64,000 nt of DNA, taken from assembly GCA_947568835.1 (NCBI GenBank), contig OX387602.1:30490133-30554132 (forward strand), written 5' to 3'. The position numbers and the translations under genes are program-made. Below the pieces are notes generated by a model. It had not been told where the DNA came from and searched no databases. It worked only from the letters and a program-made list of their open reading frames with translations. Every line of letters begins with the position of its first letter. Position 1 is the stretch's first letter. This DNA is from Protonemura montana. Taxonomy: Eukaryota > Arthropoda > Insecta > Plecoptera > Nemouridae. Positions 1-15,607 of this stretch are shown here, piece by piece.

Positions 1-8
1 GTAACCAC

Positions 9-110
9 TGAACGGTTTGACGTATTGGAAACGCTGGTGCTCGTGAGATCACCGAAGTTAAGCAGCACTGCGCGGAGCCAGGCATTGGATGGGTGACCAC
101 CGAACGGTTT
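9..110 (+). repeat. 5S-derived SINE head fragment
   Basis: Positions 41-98 read like the middle and 3' part of a metazoan 5S rRNA: the GATCACCGAAGTTAAGC box A region, then the TTGGATGGGTGACC box C region. The preceding GAACGGTTTG...GGAAACGC stretch matches the left end of the better-preserved SINE copy at 39.72 kb. No 91-bp repeat units, body or tail follow, so this is a truncated copy. It is not a 5S gene, because the first third of 5S is missing or diverged and the segment between box A and box C is altered. Confidence 0.75.
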
Positions 111-739
111 GTCGTAGGTACATTAGTGCCAGCGGGGGGCCCACATGGGCCACGCACAAACACCGGGACTGCGCCCTTTGGCTCGATCCAGAGGGTAGGG
201 GGTATTGTCGTTGTACCTCACATGTCAATCAACCCGTGTACACCGGATGTGGGCGGGGCTAATCATGCATATGTGCATCGGCTGATGAATTCTGGCTCGG
301 AACGATGAATAGGGAGCGCGTCCCGTGATTTCGGTGCCCTCTGTTTGCGGGACGCCGTTGTCCTTTGACGCTCGACGTCCATTGGGATTTTGTGTGCCGT
401 GCCGGGTACGTCATGCTGGGGGACGTTGCCATTAGGATAATTGATTTCGACGGCGCGTCTCTGCGGGGCAATCAGCTAAACGTCGAGCTCGCTGATTGGT
501 CTGCGACTTGCTCTATTATTTAAATTCAATTATTTAAGTGAGCATTACTAATTTGTGTGTACTATATATACAACCCTGATGCTTCGTAATCCAGATTTGA
601 TTTTTAGAAATGAAAATTAGATTTGCATATAAATAGACTTGTATGCTTAAAAACTCTCCAGCAAGGATATGGTTATGGAATGTTTGACCATGAAATTTAA
701 GGGTTAACTGTACCTGTCAACTACTTTGCATTACCAGGT

Positions 740-830
740 GCTACTAGGTGGAGTTTCAGTATTTCTCGTAGATTACTGGCATTTCAAACTAAACGATTGA
801 TAAACATGTATCGATATTTTGAGCTAATCG
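740..830 (+). repeat. degenerate copy of the TTTCTCGTAGATTACT inverted-repeat element
   Basis: This segment shares the phrase TATTTCTCGTAGATTACT, followed by a GCATTT-like block, with the arms of the inverted-repeat element at the right edge of the window (63802-64000). It also resembles 45530-45665 and, in the opposite orientation, 55560-55640. It is probably an old decayed MITE arm. Relationship was judged by eye only. Confidence 0.4.
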
Positions 831-1430
831 CCATCGGGTGGCAACTACCATTACCACATGTTGCCGGCCTCGTTTTCTCAGCAGAACATTTAAGATAAGC
901 ACAGATAATTTGACAGGGACGTAGTTTTGTCTACAAACACCTCGATCTTCCCGCGACATTTCCAGGAGGTTCTGTGTGCGTGCGTCCTCTGTGTATGCAC
1001 TTGACACACATCGCGGCAAATTGCAAAGTGCGTCCAACGGTCGCGCACTCGCGAGTAATCATCGAGAAAAATTTCTCATCGCCGGCGAAATTCGACGAAG
1101 AAAAAACTCTCTACCAGCCGTGTCTTTAGAACGCGCCAAAAAACGCAATTTTGTTGAGACAACATCTTTCTTTCGATGCGTGTCTCTGTCGCACTTTGGC
1201 CGCCTTGCGATCTCCTATCTCCGTCTTCCCGTGGACCAGAAGCTTGTACGCACATACACACGCACACTCACGCACCCAGATCCAGTCGCTCGACGCGGAC
1301 GCTCCTGCTGCCGGCTGCCCTCTCCACGTCGTTACTCGGGGCACAAAAGAAGTGTCCCCCACCCTCTCCATCAACCACCCCAGGAAACCCTCTTTTATCA
1401 AATCCGAGCCTTGCTATTGAAAAGTTCTGG

Positions 1431-1461
1431 CCGACGACGACGACGACGACGGCGACGACGC
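1431..1461. repeat. (GAC)n microsatellite
   Basis: About ten near-perfect CGA/GAC triplets with one GGC interruption. It creates runs of one amino acid in all frames, which explains several spurious open frames here. Confidence 0.85.
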
Positions 1462-2148
1462 TGGTATAGGAGGACGAATTTGGTGCAGGGCATAACACGG
1501 CCGAGCGAGCTTTTTCCTTATGCTAGGAGTAAATCGCAAAATAATACGTGTTGTATTATTGGGAAGCCAGTAAAGTTGAGTCCTTGGATAAACCAGATCG
1601 TCACATAATACTTTAATGTAAATCCATGATTATTTTGTTAATTGTCTTCCGTATCATGCCATTAATTAGCAGTTTAAAATTGAAATCAATCACAAAAGTT
1701 ACTAGCAAAATATATGTCGTTTTGCCATTCTTTGGAGCCCCATTAAAACGCTGCAACCCGTCGTACAAGGTGGAGGCGCCGAGTCGTGTAATGCGGGTTG
1801 CCGTGTGTGTTGCCGGTCAGGCGCAAGCAGAAGGCGAGGACAGCTGCGGGTTTTAATTTCATTTGGTTCACTCACCTCTCAGAGCAGATTGACTCGATGA
1901 AAACTAGACAATGTGCTAATATGAATTCCGTTTCTTCGCTTTCCTTTGGAGCGGCCATTTGGCCGACATATTTCCAAGCTTTCTGCACATAGTGGCTTCC
2001 TAGTTAATTTCTCCCACATTCCACACACACATCTTTCTCAATACAAGTCGCCTTTTCTTATAAAATACTCTAGCAGCATTACAATCCATTCGAATCACCT
2101 CTTCTAATTACCAATCGAGGCTCCCATTTCAATTACACCCTCGTTACT

Positions 2149-2175
2149 CTACGCACGCACGTACGCACGCACGCA
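2149..2175. repeat. (ACGC)n microsatellite
   Basis: Roughly six tandem ACGC/ACGT tetranucleotides. No other feature is visible around it. Confidence 0.8.
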
Positions 2176-5100
2176 TAGCGTCACCTCGACCCGCGTAGAA
2201 CGGTCCCGTTCGCGTTGCCCACTAATTCAGATAGCAATGCACTTGCCCGTTGCCCTTACAAACAACAATAGCAAACAAAAGGGCCATTGTCTAGCCGATA
2301 AGGAAGGTAGCTTACGCCCTCTGCGTTGCAACAGGCAACGGGCTGTAAGTGAGTTGCCAGGCTCGTTACCGTGGTTACGCAGGTAACGACGCAAATGGTT
2401 TTGGTGGCCCTGAGAGGTACAGGGGCTGTTACCCCTGAGTAAGCCGGTCCAAGGGGCACAAATCTGTGGGGCTACCGTTTGCACATTGTTTGGGTCTCTA
2501 CTCGGGTAATTGCCATGGGTCTTAGAGTTTGCATGACGAAGTCCTCGATGGACGGTTTGATGGGTCAAACTTAGCCTATCGTAAATCGTTTGTGCAGATC
2601 TTTGCCGCCGATGGGTAAGTGGTTGCCCCAGCGGGACGCCGAAGTAGAAACTATTTACGGTCGCAAAAACTCGGTGAAAATCTGTTTTAATATTTTTGCC
2701 TGTAAAACCTTTTTTTGTTTTTAATATTTGAGAGACAAAGTTGAACACTGCTGTTTTATTTGCCAAGCCATTATAATCTTTCCACTTGGTTGAGATTTCA
2801 GATCACAGTAAACACTTGTAGGCAGGTCATAGGTCTCTTATAAAACTGCCACCAAAGTTCCAAGCTATCTTTTCGCTGTTTTATATTTTACAATCCCGTT
2901 GTAACAAAAGGACCACTAATTATTATTTTGGTCCGACTAACTGAAGCCACCGGCCTTGCGACGCGAAGGCCCGGGTTCGACGCCGACGCCTCTGAACGCA
3001 CGCCGTGACGCCCCTGCAGAACCGTACCGAACCGTGCGTGACTTCGGGAATCCAATATCGACGGGAACCAATTTTATTTGCCATCGCGCCCATAAATACC
3101 CGCACACTAGCGAGAGAAAAAAAAAAACCGTGAATGCCTTCAATTTTATTTGAATATTGAAAACTCGAGTGGAATATTGGTATGAAGTCGCGTAGCGCAG
3201 CAAGCAGTCGGTTGGGTGCACGCAAATATTGGGTGCATTTCATCCCATACCTTATATACAGCGAGCAGCGCGGTGCTGGAAAATACCAAAATCGTTCATA
3301 TCGACGTTTTCCAAGACAGTTTCTGTAAAAGAAAAGCGACGAAAAGTCGTGTGTTTTTCTAATTCCTTCGCTGATTTTGACTGGTCACTTGTTCCAGCAT
3401 TACAGTCTCCATTGTGTTAGTCAATTGATTATGGAGGCGACCAAATTGGCCGGTTCAACGATTGTGTATTGCATCGATGATGTAGCTGGCGTTGGACATT
3501 TAAACTACATTACTGAAAGTCTAGCTGCTTGTAGTACAGTGAGGACATGTGTTTGTGCATATTTATTATTTGGTGCAGCTCTATGCTCTGTCCCCGTGCT
3601 GCAGTCCGTGGGGTACTCTCGGCTTATAGAGGCTTGTTGAGTGAATGTGCTCAATGAGGCGTGCCATTCGAAAGGCAGGGCGATTCGCGCAAAGCAGCCG
3701 CAGGCAAAATCTACCGTCGGAATTCTGCTGGTTTTGCTCCTCTGCAGATATGTGGTGGTCTCCGGTGCCGTGCTATTCAGCGTGCATGTTTGTTTTCTTT
3801 CGTTAATTGGTAAAACAGCGGTTGTAGCTAAAGATTATCTCCAGCAGATTGCTATTTATCTTTTCTATACACAATGAAGATTTATAACTTACCTGTGTAA
3901 TTATTGACTTATGCTTCAATTTATTACCGAGTTAATCGATAAACATTGACATTGAATAAGCAATTGACGAACACAAATGACGGATCTCTGAATAGACTAT
4001 TGCCACTTGGCGCATTCATGGGACTTGCTATACAAATGATCGGCCTACAGAAGAGTAACAAAGAGATTATCCTACACAACATGATTTTCAATGAAAAGAG
4101 ATTGCAAACTTTGCGCCCAAATCGAAGCTCAATACATGCAGCGTGTCTTTTGCAAGTGCAGTTTCTTGTTCGCTCAAAATCCTCACGACAGTTATTTTTA
4201 ATGTCATTTTTTATATCTGTTCAATTATGTCTAAAAATTAATTAAACCCAACATTTTAGTATACCATTGGTACTAAAACTGCACCATACAAAAGCACTTT
4301 AATTTGCATTTACGATTATTTTAGGCTTCATATGTACTAAACGAGTTAACTCGACTAAGCACGTTTACATATCACTTTGCAAATTATCTCTTGTAGTTTA
4401 TTTAACAACAACATTTTAATAGAAACAAGACAAACCAGCAAACTTAAAAACGGCAGCAGTCCTTATTTTCACCTTTATAAAATAGAATTTCTCTCTCTAC
4501 ACTAAAACTCTCCAGAGCCACCGGTAGATCATCTTTAAAACTGATATCAAAGCCTCGATCTGCTTTGTACGCCCACAATAGCACACTCTTTGCTCCTCTC
4601 ACGACGCCTCCATCGGATTCCCAATCGGATCGCAGCTAGTACGTCCCATAAGACGACGTGTATGCTAAGTTAAAGGGCGATGTCATACCCGGCACTAGGT
4701 GCTGGCAGGGCGTTTGATCGCCTCCGTCTGTACCATCTCTGCAGCCTCTGCAGATCGATGTCTTAGCCGGGCCTTGTCTGTCTCCAATAAAGTGTGACTG
4801 ATGGATAGAAATGCAGTTACTCGAAGGCAATGGGCAGTAGACGCTTACTCAGGTCGAGGTAATTAGTGCTAATGGATTAGAAGTCAGCTACAGAGTTTGG
4901 TACCTGCATATATCCCCTCGGGCTGTGTCATTGAAAGGCGCTGAGTACTAAAACATGTGCACTTGGTTGCAGAAAAACATTCCAAGACATTTTACCTGCA
5001 TACCTTGCTAGGAAATAGTTCTGCTAGGCTAACATAGAAATAGCGTTGAGAATCTAAATTTAAAATTCATAACAAAACATGTTTGTTTGCTATTAAGTAA

Positions 5101-6379
5101 TTTTATTAAAATGATCGTGTAATTTACTATGGTATATTAACATATGACCTCTATCAAAAGTCAGATTACATGTCATTTGTCGCTGATGGCTTGAGCTTAA
5201 TTATTGTTGTTAGCCGCATAAAAAAAAGAGGCAAGGAAAAGACGTGGTCAACCTGTAATTGCATTGTTTTGCTTAGCGAAAACGCGTCTGTCGTTGTTGG
5301 CATGCCTGTCAGTTCCAAGTGCACGGCACCAAAGTCCCAACGCTATCGGCAATTACTAGGGGCAGGCAACAAAAACGTTCATGCACTTTATGACAAGCCT
5401 GTCAAGTTCTTGTAAATGTCAACCCATCTCCAGAGACGCGAGGCGCATCTTGGCTCGCTGGGAGCTAGACGAAGGGGCTGACAACGGGGTCCTCGTGACC
5501 TTCCATGGGATCTGCGACCACCGCGTACCCTGCCATTAGCCGAGCAAGGGTTGCTAGACGGCCGAGAAAACATGCGACCCTCTCGGAATATTACTAAGTT
5601 TATATGCTACCCTTCAGTGGGGACTGAAACCGGATTGTATATTCGTGGACGTGGAGTTCTCATCCTTCTTTGAATGCCTCGTCTCGATTCGAACAGCTCG
5701 GAAATCAATCGCTTTCCTGGAATTTGTTCCGCGTTCTCGACCGCGGCGTGTGATGTTTGGGGTGACACGAGCACATGCATGGCATGTTACAACGACAAAG
5801 CTTAAAAATGCATGAGTCGGCGTTTGGGAAGGATGTTCTGTGCCACTTACACAATCGGGCATTATTAAGCAGTTATAGATATTTCGGTCGAACTCGAATA
5901 TCCAATATTGAAATACATGTTTGCAGTTTGTGACCGCTTTATATATATAAACTGTTTCTGAGGAGGATTTATTTATTTCTCTTTTAAAAAACGCAAAGAA
6001 AGACTTAACCAGCGTTAATTTCTTTAATTACATTTCAGTTTACTTGTTAAACGATGTCAAATAAAGAAAAACATAGCAATAATAGATTTGTAATACAAAT
6101 ATTGGTTTCCATCCAGAAACCAACAGCTCTATGGCAGGAAACAAACAAATCGATGAGGCATTTCTTTGTCTTCGTTTGGGATTGGGATACTTCCAGTCAG
6201 TTCATATCATTGCAGTCTTCGCAAGTGCAAATTATCCGAGTCATTACACTCAAGCAATTGCAATCATAAACAGTGGCTAATATTGAACCAAAATAAATCA
6301 TCACACATCATAACGATCCAGCCTGATAAAAACGCACGCTGTCTTCCTGCATGCACGCAGCGACTCAACCCGAACACAA

Positions 6380-8436
<2,057 letters not shown>

Positions 8437-8526
8437 ACCGTGGCCCGGCTGGTCGCGACGGCGTCCTCTCCGGGGCCCCAACGCGAGCAGTCGCCGCCGA
8501 GCATGTATTACCACCACGGCGAGTGA
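8437..8526 (+). other. in-frame open extension after the SoxB1 stop
   Basis: Directly after the TGA at 8434-8436 the same frame stays open for 29 codons to a second TGA at 8524-8526. The predicted residues end in QSPPSMYYHHGE, a His/Tyr/Ser/Pro composition like the rest of the Sox C-terminus. GC-rich DNA opens frames easily, so this may be chance, a decayed ancestral tail, or a readthrough extension. Because PLTHM before the first stop matches the usual end of SoxB1 proteins, the first stop is taken as the real one. Confidence 0.35.
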
Positions 8527-9820
8527 ACGTGCAGTGCACCCGTTTCTTGATAGGCCTGTCCTAGCTAATAGATTGTTTACGTTGCGTCGTTGAACATTGA
8601 CAGAGTGCCAAAATACTGTTGCGTCGTCGGACGCGTTGCTGCTGGGATGTTACTATGATCGTTGTTTGACGGCGATCCCTTGTGCGCTGGCCACGGGGGA
8701 GTTGATTCGTCCCACGGTCCCAAGTGAACCACTAAAAATACGTTTGTTCTGTTCCGAGTCCCTGCTACGAACTCACGTGAACGTTATATTCGTCATCCGC
8801 CATATTTCGCGAATCCTCGCCTCGACAATTCGGCAGCGCGTTTATTTAGTAGAGTGAGTATAGAGAATTATTATCATTGAATATTTAGTTGTGAAAAGTA
8901 TGGATTGCGTGGTCGAACGAGTGCGTACAACTTTGAGGCGAGCCCACATCACTGGCCTGTTTGTCCGAGTGGCTCAATTTCGAGACGGATGTCGGGACAC
9001 CGTTGGAGGCCCGAGCACACCAAGTTTCTGTCGGCCTGTCCACTGCACGCTGTTACGGGGCAAGTCTCCCCTCGCCGATCCCGTAAGTCTCGTTGCTGTT
9101 TCGCGAGATTGCGTCGAGGACCGCGAAATCGGCGCCGCGAGTCTGGCCCAAGCACGAAGAAGGCGTCGTCCGCGATTCTTTGTTTTCGACTCAAATTTGT
9201 GATACGTAATTATTAAAAATGATGAAGCGAGTTAATTTCAAGTCGTACCCGAGACACGATGCAACGCTCTGGCGTCCGAGCCGAAGTTCACGCGAACAAG
9301 TTCGGGCAAATCCGAACTAGAAAATCAAATTGTTTTATTAATGGAGCTATGTACAAAATGAAATTAAACCTTTTATTATATCTCTTACGTTTTTAATGTA
9401 CAGTGAGTGTTAAGTATATTATTAATTAAATGATTAATAATAACAAACGCGATTGCGTACGAACGCTACGACTGAATCGCCCCCACCCCCTTGGCCGGGG
9501 CGCTGACAGCCGTCTCTTCAAACTTGTCTCTCGTCAATATCATATGTGATCTTCGACCCCCACCCACAACACCCACCCCACCACAACCTGATATCGTTCC
9601 TCTTATGTTGCGTTCATTTCAAACATATCCACGTGTTATTAATGAGCATCTATATATATGAAAACAATGTGCGTGAGAAAGTGCGTATGTTTCCCAGCTA
9701 TTACTACATTTGTACATATTACTGAGAATACGAGACAGAGATTGCACGAAATATTGTTGTAAATATGAAAAATACTACAGGTTTTCACCCCGTTTGAAAA
9801 TAAATCTGAAATAAATTGAA
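8527..9820 (+). other. probable SoxB1 3' UTR
   Basis: CpG content declines gradually over this stretch and AT-rich sequence with ATTTA-type motifs dominates after 9330, as expected of a long 3' UTR of a tightly controlled regulator. No protein-like frame is present. Together with the leader this would give a single-exon transcript of about 3.2 kb. The extent is inferred from composition and the poly(A) signals. Confidence 0.5.
9799..9815 (+). terminator. tandem AATAAA poly(A) signals
   Basis: Two perfect AATAAA hexamers (9799-9804 and 9810-9815) lie at the end of the AT-rich tract. They are followed by AACATTTGTAATAACTG and then a TTTTTTCTGTG stretch (about 9843-9853) that suits the downstream U/GU-rich element. 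This is the best candidate 3' end for the SoxB1 mRNA. Confidence 0.6.
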
Positions 9821-9855
9821 AACATTTGTAATAACTGATTATTTTTTCTGTGAAT

Positions 9856-12800
9856 GCTCGAATGCCTATTGCTAATACCTCCGATCCCGATATGTCTGCA
9901 AGCTCCCAGTTTTGGTCAACATCCGCATTATCCTGGCAACCTCGACTGGTAACTCTCGCGGTAATCCGATGTGAAGGAAGAGATCTTTTTGCCTGGAATT
10001 GTGGACTTCTAGTTCTCAGAAAAGCCTCGGCAAGAACTGCTTGGTTGGCGGACCGATTTCCGGTAAGTGATCACAAGAGAGTCACAAGTAAACTTGTGTT
10101 TTAGTGGAAATTCAAGGAGAGTTGAGCGAAATCTGCCCGTTGTATCCTCTGAATCGTTTGGTGCGACGGTAACAGTAGCTACGGGAGCTCGATGTCAGCC
10201 CGGCGAGTCGGTGGCCGTCGCCTGCCGCTGCAGAGACCAGCCGGTCGAGGGTCGAGGTTTCATCTCCTGCCGGGGACCTGGCGACAGAGACCATTTTAAA
10301 ACAATTCATCGTTTTGGTAAATATAGAATGACCGTTTTTCTTCTCTTTAAAATGTTCGATTTAGTATTGTGATGACAGTTGTTACTGAGTATTCTCTAAT
10401 CTCTCGATTCGCTCGTGATTTCCATGGTAACTGCAAATGAATATATTTATGAACGTCAACATTATGATCTCCCTCTTGTGATGTGTGCCCTGTTTGCAGC
10501 GCTCGAAGCTGGCGCCCCTATAACATGAGACTAAAATGTGAATCAACTTGAAAAACATCCATCACCGACCTGGTTTTAGAGCTAAGATTTAAGAGTTCAG
10601 CATTCGTAAACAATTGGTTTGATGAAGATGTAACTTACATTGCAGTGCATTCTTGGACGCAATGACCTCATGTTCTAACAAACACCATCTCCTACTCCAA
10701 ACTAATCGACAATCCACGATTCAGTTTCCTCCCATCTATCAAATCGTAATATCACATGTGTTATCATTACCATACGACCGATAATGCGAGTCGCCGCCAA
10801 ACCTCAATCAAATCAACACCCGCGCTGCGATCTGATATCGACGGCCGAGCCATGTGCAGTAAGTAAATCGTTCCCCTGTCCGGTGGGGAGCGTTTAGCAG
10901 GGCTACTAACAACAGAAGCACATGAAGGTGCTTGGACCCGGGGAGGGGGTGCAACGAGAGGTAATGGAGGCATTGCATGTAACAGGGCCGGGCAATCTTG
11001 CTGCCTACCCGGGCACGCGGCTGTCGCTTAGCGAGTCTGCCCTCTAATTGACCGCTCGGTGATAATCTGTGTCATGGGGGGGTCGGCGTCGGGGGTCGGG
11101 GGTGGCTCATTTCTTTGCCCGAGTCTAGATGATGCCGAACTGCACAAGCTGTTGGTTTCGCACACAATTCCGATTTAACCAAATATATAATCAGGCTCAG
11201 CATGGTTTGTGTAAACAATTCGATAGCAAATTGTCTGGCGCCATGATAGTGATAGTATTAGTCAAAGCCAGCGAATGTTTAGGAGAACTTTTATCATCCA
11301 CTATCACAAATCATTCGGTTGCCAGAAAATAGCGATCTGCAGTTTGATGATTTTAGTTGTTGCAGTATTGCTCGCTTATCACAACTCTGAGACTTCACAT
11401 GCAAAATAAGTTTTGCATTGCACTTATAAAGTGTACCCCAACGATCGCAGTGAGACAATTCGTTGCAAAAACGCTTGGAAGCTTTGATACACAAAGATGA
11501 TAATGAAATCACCATGCACTCTTGCAGAACAAAACAATGCAACGCTCCCCGCGGGCAACGCCGGAGTTTTCTGCAATTACACACGGTGGTCAAACAGATT
11601 GCCGCACGGTGGCTGCGCCGAATTACCAAGCCATTGTCTCGGTGCAAGTAGGTACCCACCTTTCGGCTACCTAGACCAGCCTAGAGCTCCTCGTGCGTAC
11701 CACACTAATTGCAATTCCGTCCTCCGCCGTCGTCGGCGCTGCCCTCTGGCGACGTAGAGCGCTCACCAAGGGCGCTAAATAGGGGTGCGCGTCAGGCCCG
11801 CTAGGCCGCAGCACGTACGGCGGGCCGCGCGAAATGTCCTGCCCGGCGATCGACGCGTTTTGATTTTGTGAATTATGATTCTCATTACGTTCTGTGTTAA
11901 CAAATCGGCGGATCGCTATCTTGCAACGCAAACCGTTAATCATTTCCCACCGCGAGGGGCGCTAATGAGATTCACGAAAAGTAGATCGCGTGCGCGGCGG
12001 CCTGTGACTTGTAGCGATCAACATCTAGATCATTTCACGCAATCAAATTCATTTATTTATGAGGTGTAAGCTTCTTATTATTCCCAGTTTTGCATTACTT
12101 GCACCAATTGCTTTATGAACAAAAGAGTAATGTATACCGATACCCATTTCTGTGCAACAAAATAGCCACGAAACACTACTGCCGTGGAAAGTGTCGATGT
12201 GCCTATGTTTTTTCCAGTGACAGATCGCAATTTACATTTACTAAACGCGCATTAAAAATTACAGAGAGTTATTTTTTGTTCAGTTCATTCACTCCTTTTG
12301 ATGTGCAATTGATTAATATCCCATTTGTTCTGGGCCATGTTTTATAGCTACGACAGCACCGATTCAATAGCCACACATGAATAATCGTCGCCGTTTTTAC
12401 TTTCATTTAATTTATTTCAACGCTGCAGATAATGTTCACACAACATTTTACAGATGCGATTGTTATTCCAGACTGCACTGCTATGATATTGTGGTCAGCT
12501 ATCCTCAAATCTGCTCCAGACTTGCAGGACCCCAACCTAGCTGTGTGCAGACCCGATTCACCTGAGTTCGCTCCCTATGCAAGTCTGTCGATGCCTCGTC
12601 CTTGTCTTGGCCTAGTTTTCACCGAGGCAATGCATTTTACAAGCCGTGCACACATAATGTTGCATGCAGCAATGCACTTTGGTCAAGCCGTAAAAGTGCA
12701 TTTTAGTGCGAGGGGCTTGTTTCGCGCCTCCTAGCACGTCGCTTCCACTTCGGCTACCTGCATTCTTCACACGCTAAGCGTTGCTTTCCTCGACGATTTG

Positions 12801-14030
12801 GTGGCGAGGTGATTCGTTAACTGGGTGTTGCACACATATCCATGACAACATGTGTTAGTAGACAGTAATTACTAGGATCGCGGCTAAAACGTAGACTTCA
12901 ATTAAATTGGCATCAATAAAAGTGCTCCGAAAATACTGCAATTTTGAGCGCATTTTATTGCGTCATAAAACAGAGGCCGGACCATTTCATACCAATCTTT
13001 GAAAGAGACTTGAAATATGAGGCGTTATATGCACTCGTCATTTATATGCCTGCTACTGTATACTTTAACCATTGTAGCCCAGCTACAGCCACTCCCCAAT
13101 GACAATATAGCGATTTCTGTCCCAAAACAACTAGAATGACTTCAACTTTGCTACTTTAAATATACCTCAGCAAGATCCCATGCAAACGCACAAAGATTTA
13201 AGATCGTTTTGTGTATCGATACCTATATTAAACCATTAAGCATCGAAGAGCACCAACGGTGGTGTAACACCACGGGCCCAAGTCGGGTCTTCAGCGCTTG
13301 CCATGCACGATGATTTCTCGCGGTTTACCTGAAATAACAGCCATAATGACACCCAGCCTTGCTCGGCGACGCGCGCAAAACAAACTAATGTGGTTCCGGT
13401 AATTACTCTGTTCTGTCATTACCAACGTACTCATTACTCTCTCTCTGTACACGTTCAATCGATACACGACCGCCTCCAATTGGCCAAATGCACTTTTAAT
13501 CAAATGAACCGTGGTGTTATATTATGTAACCGTTGAGCGCAAAGCGTCAAGGCGTCTGATTAGTAGATAGCATGCGATCAAACTTCCTCAGCCAACCAAT
13601 CAAGTTTAAGATTACTAACATTTTCTTGGGCCCGTTCTGCTAGGCAATAAACGGAACGAGTGTATCCTCGTTGAAGGAACAGGTGTGCGCTCGCCGCCTC
13701 CGACCGCAAGGAGCGCCAGTGTCGTGCCAGGAGCTGCCGACAACAGATGGGCGACAAAAGATGTTCTATATTATCGTTCGCTCGCGCCTCTCTCTTTCGA
13801 TTTCCTCTGTCGCAACACGAAAATTACACACAAAAACAAGATTATTACTAACGAATTTCCGAACGCCGACAAAAAGTGCGCGGTGGTGTTTTCTTGCCGC
13901 TGCCCGATGACCGCAAGTCTTGCTGCTATGCAATCAACTGTCCCCTCTTGTCGCGTGTGTCCAGCCGAAAAAATGAAGGATTAGACATTAAGTGCCATAC
14001 CTCTAGAAGGCGCAGAAAATAAATTGCAGC
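9856..14030. other. intergenic region without recognised genes or repeats
   Basis: I see no gene, RNA gene or copy of the major repeat families here. Composition alternates between AT-rich stretches and short GC-richer blocks (10870-11110, 11690-11850). Open frames are all under about 125 codons and overlap each other on both strands, as expected by chance. Regulatory elements for SoxB1 could lie here, but no single motif cluster stands out. Confidence 0.5.
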
Positions 14031-14033
14031 TTC

Positions 14034-14196
14034 ATTAGGATGAAATCTGATTTAAATTGCAAACGCTTGCAATGCGCGGGGTATTTTATTATTAACAACA
14101 CTATAACCGTCTCAAAAATTGATGCCGAAACGCGGTTATTTTGAGTCATTTTTGAGACGGTTATAGTCTTGTTAATAATAAAATAAATTGCAATTG
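14034..14196. repeat. inverted-repeat element without its tRNA-like core
   Basis: The arms match the outer arms of the tRNA-bearing elements elsewhere: ACACTATAACCGTCTCAAAA near 14099-14118 on the left, and its reverse complement at about 14149-14172 on the right. Outside them are the TTGCAAACGCTTGCAATGCG block and TAATAATAAAATA. Only about 30 bp separate the arms, so this copy has no tRNA-like sequence. It shows that the arms form a family in their own right. Confidence 0.75.
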
Positions 14197-14831
14197 TCTG
14201 TATTTTCTTGCTTGAGGTGAGCAAATCTATGTGTTGGGTCCGCAGCATCCGACTCCTTCCCCTGTCCACTTGATGATAAACTTAAATAGATTGATTTTGT
14301 TCTAGATTCGTCTGGAAAGTAACATGATTTTCACTATACTGTTCCGCGTGTAACGAATCGGCGATACCTAACGCATTCTGTGTCAGCGATGTTGTCATTG
14401 TAAAGTGGATGCCACGCTCTAAACTCTGAGATATTTACATTTGGGTGTCATCACTGGAATTATGTTACCCCACGCCAACAGCGAGCCAACTAAAAAGTAC
14501 AAAACTTCATGTGTCAAAAGCGTCGGGAATTTGTTCTACAAACTGGTCTTTGTGTTATGGCGGCCATTTTAGAAGCAATCATCGGTGATTTCATGCAATT
14601 TGCCTTGGACTCGAAACATGGGAAAAGTGTTTTGAAACTTGTGCGTTTCACGCACGCGTGTAAACACGGTGTGAGTTCGAGAAGCTGATGTCAGTCCGAG
14701 CAAAGTTCGGCTGTCGACTCCGCGTCCTCGCCCCGACAAATTGCCAGTCTGATCAATGTGTGTATCGCCGAAAACAGCGGCTTGTCGCCAACGCCGGCCC
14801 TGCCCCCAGGAAAACCCACTCTTTGACTCGA

Positions 14832-14856
14832 ACCGCCGCCGCCGCCGCCGCCGCCG
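14832..14856. repeat. (CCG)n microsatellite
   Basis: Eight perfect CCG/GCC triplets. Confidence 0.9.
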
Positions 14857-15564
14857 TGCGTTGCGTCACGCGTTATGCGTGCCGGCCTCGCGGTGCCGAC
14901 ACGGCCATCAATAATTCTCTTTCTCCATGTTGTGACGTTTCAATCGTGAAAACAACAAGTAGCAGTCGTTCAGAGCACTGAGCGGTCCGCTCGGTCGTTC
15001 GATCGCTCGGCAACGGTTTCCACAATGTTTTCTTGGCTGGGATATGTCCGAGTGGTCTGACATCCCGTTCTACGCCGTCTTTCACACAATTTCATGAATG
15101 CTTAGTGGTGAGAGAAATTCGATGTAAGAGTTGCTTCATACCAGTGCTTAGATCCAATGAATTACCTCAATGGTTTCTATTACATCATACAGCATGGGAT
15201 TTCTCTAAGATCTTATAGTATTTATTATAAGGGGTAAAATATTATCGTGATTAAATAACTGAGGGATATTTTCGCTCCTCGTTTGCCGTACAGAGCTAGA
15301 AGAAAGTCAGGAAACTATTTAAAACACAGAATTGCAAACCCACGTATATCCGAATAGTATACGCATGATAGTTTCCGTTGAATGCGTTTGAAGGAAAATG
15401 AAGCAATTGGCCAAAACCAAAATCAATGAGGTGATTTCCTCGCAAGCATTCAAGAAAACTCGCTGCACTCGTGGAGTTCCTGCCGCAACAAGAGGAATTG
15501 AACCGAATTTCGCAGGAAACGTCGAAATGAACTCACGCACCTAATAGCATAATTGCAATCCTCT

Positions 15565-15607
15565 GCCCCGGCCCCTGCCCCTGCCCCTGCCCCGGCCCCG
15601 GGCCCCG
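15565..15607. repeat. (GCCCCT)n/(GCCCCG)n minisatellite
   Basis: About seven tandem hexanucleotides alternating GCCCCT and GCCCCG. The G-rich complement has repeated GGGG runs and could form a quadruplex; that is inference. Confidence 0.8.

Noticed and set aside
976-1608. 210-codon open frame on the + strand
   Set aside because: Contains a poly-Arg stretch from the (GAC)n tract and low-complexity segments, with overlapping frames on both strands. No family resemblance.
2227-2766. 179-codon open frame on the - strand
   Set aside because: Length is within chance expectation for 64 kb of both strands. No recognisable domain, and it resembles neither a transposase nor a reverse transcriptase.
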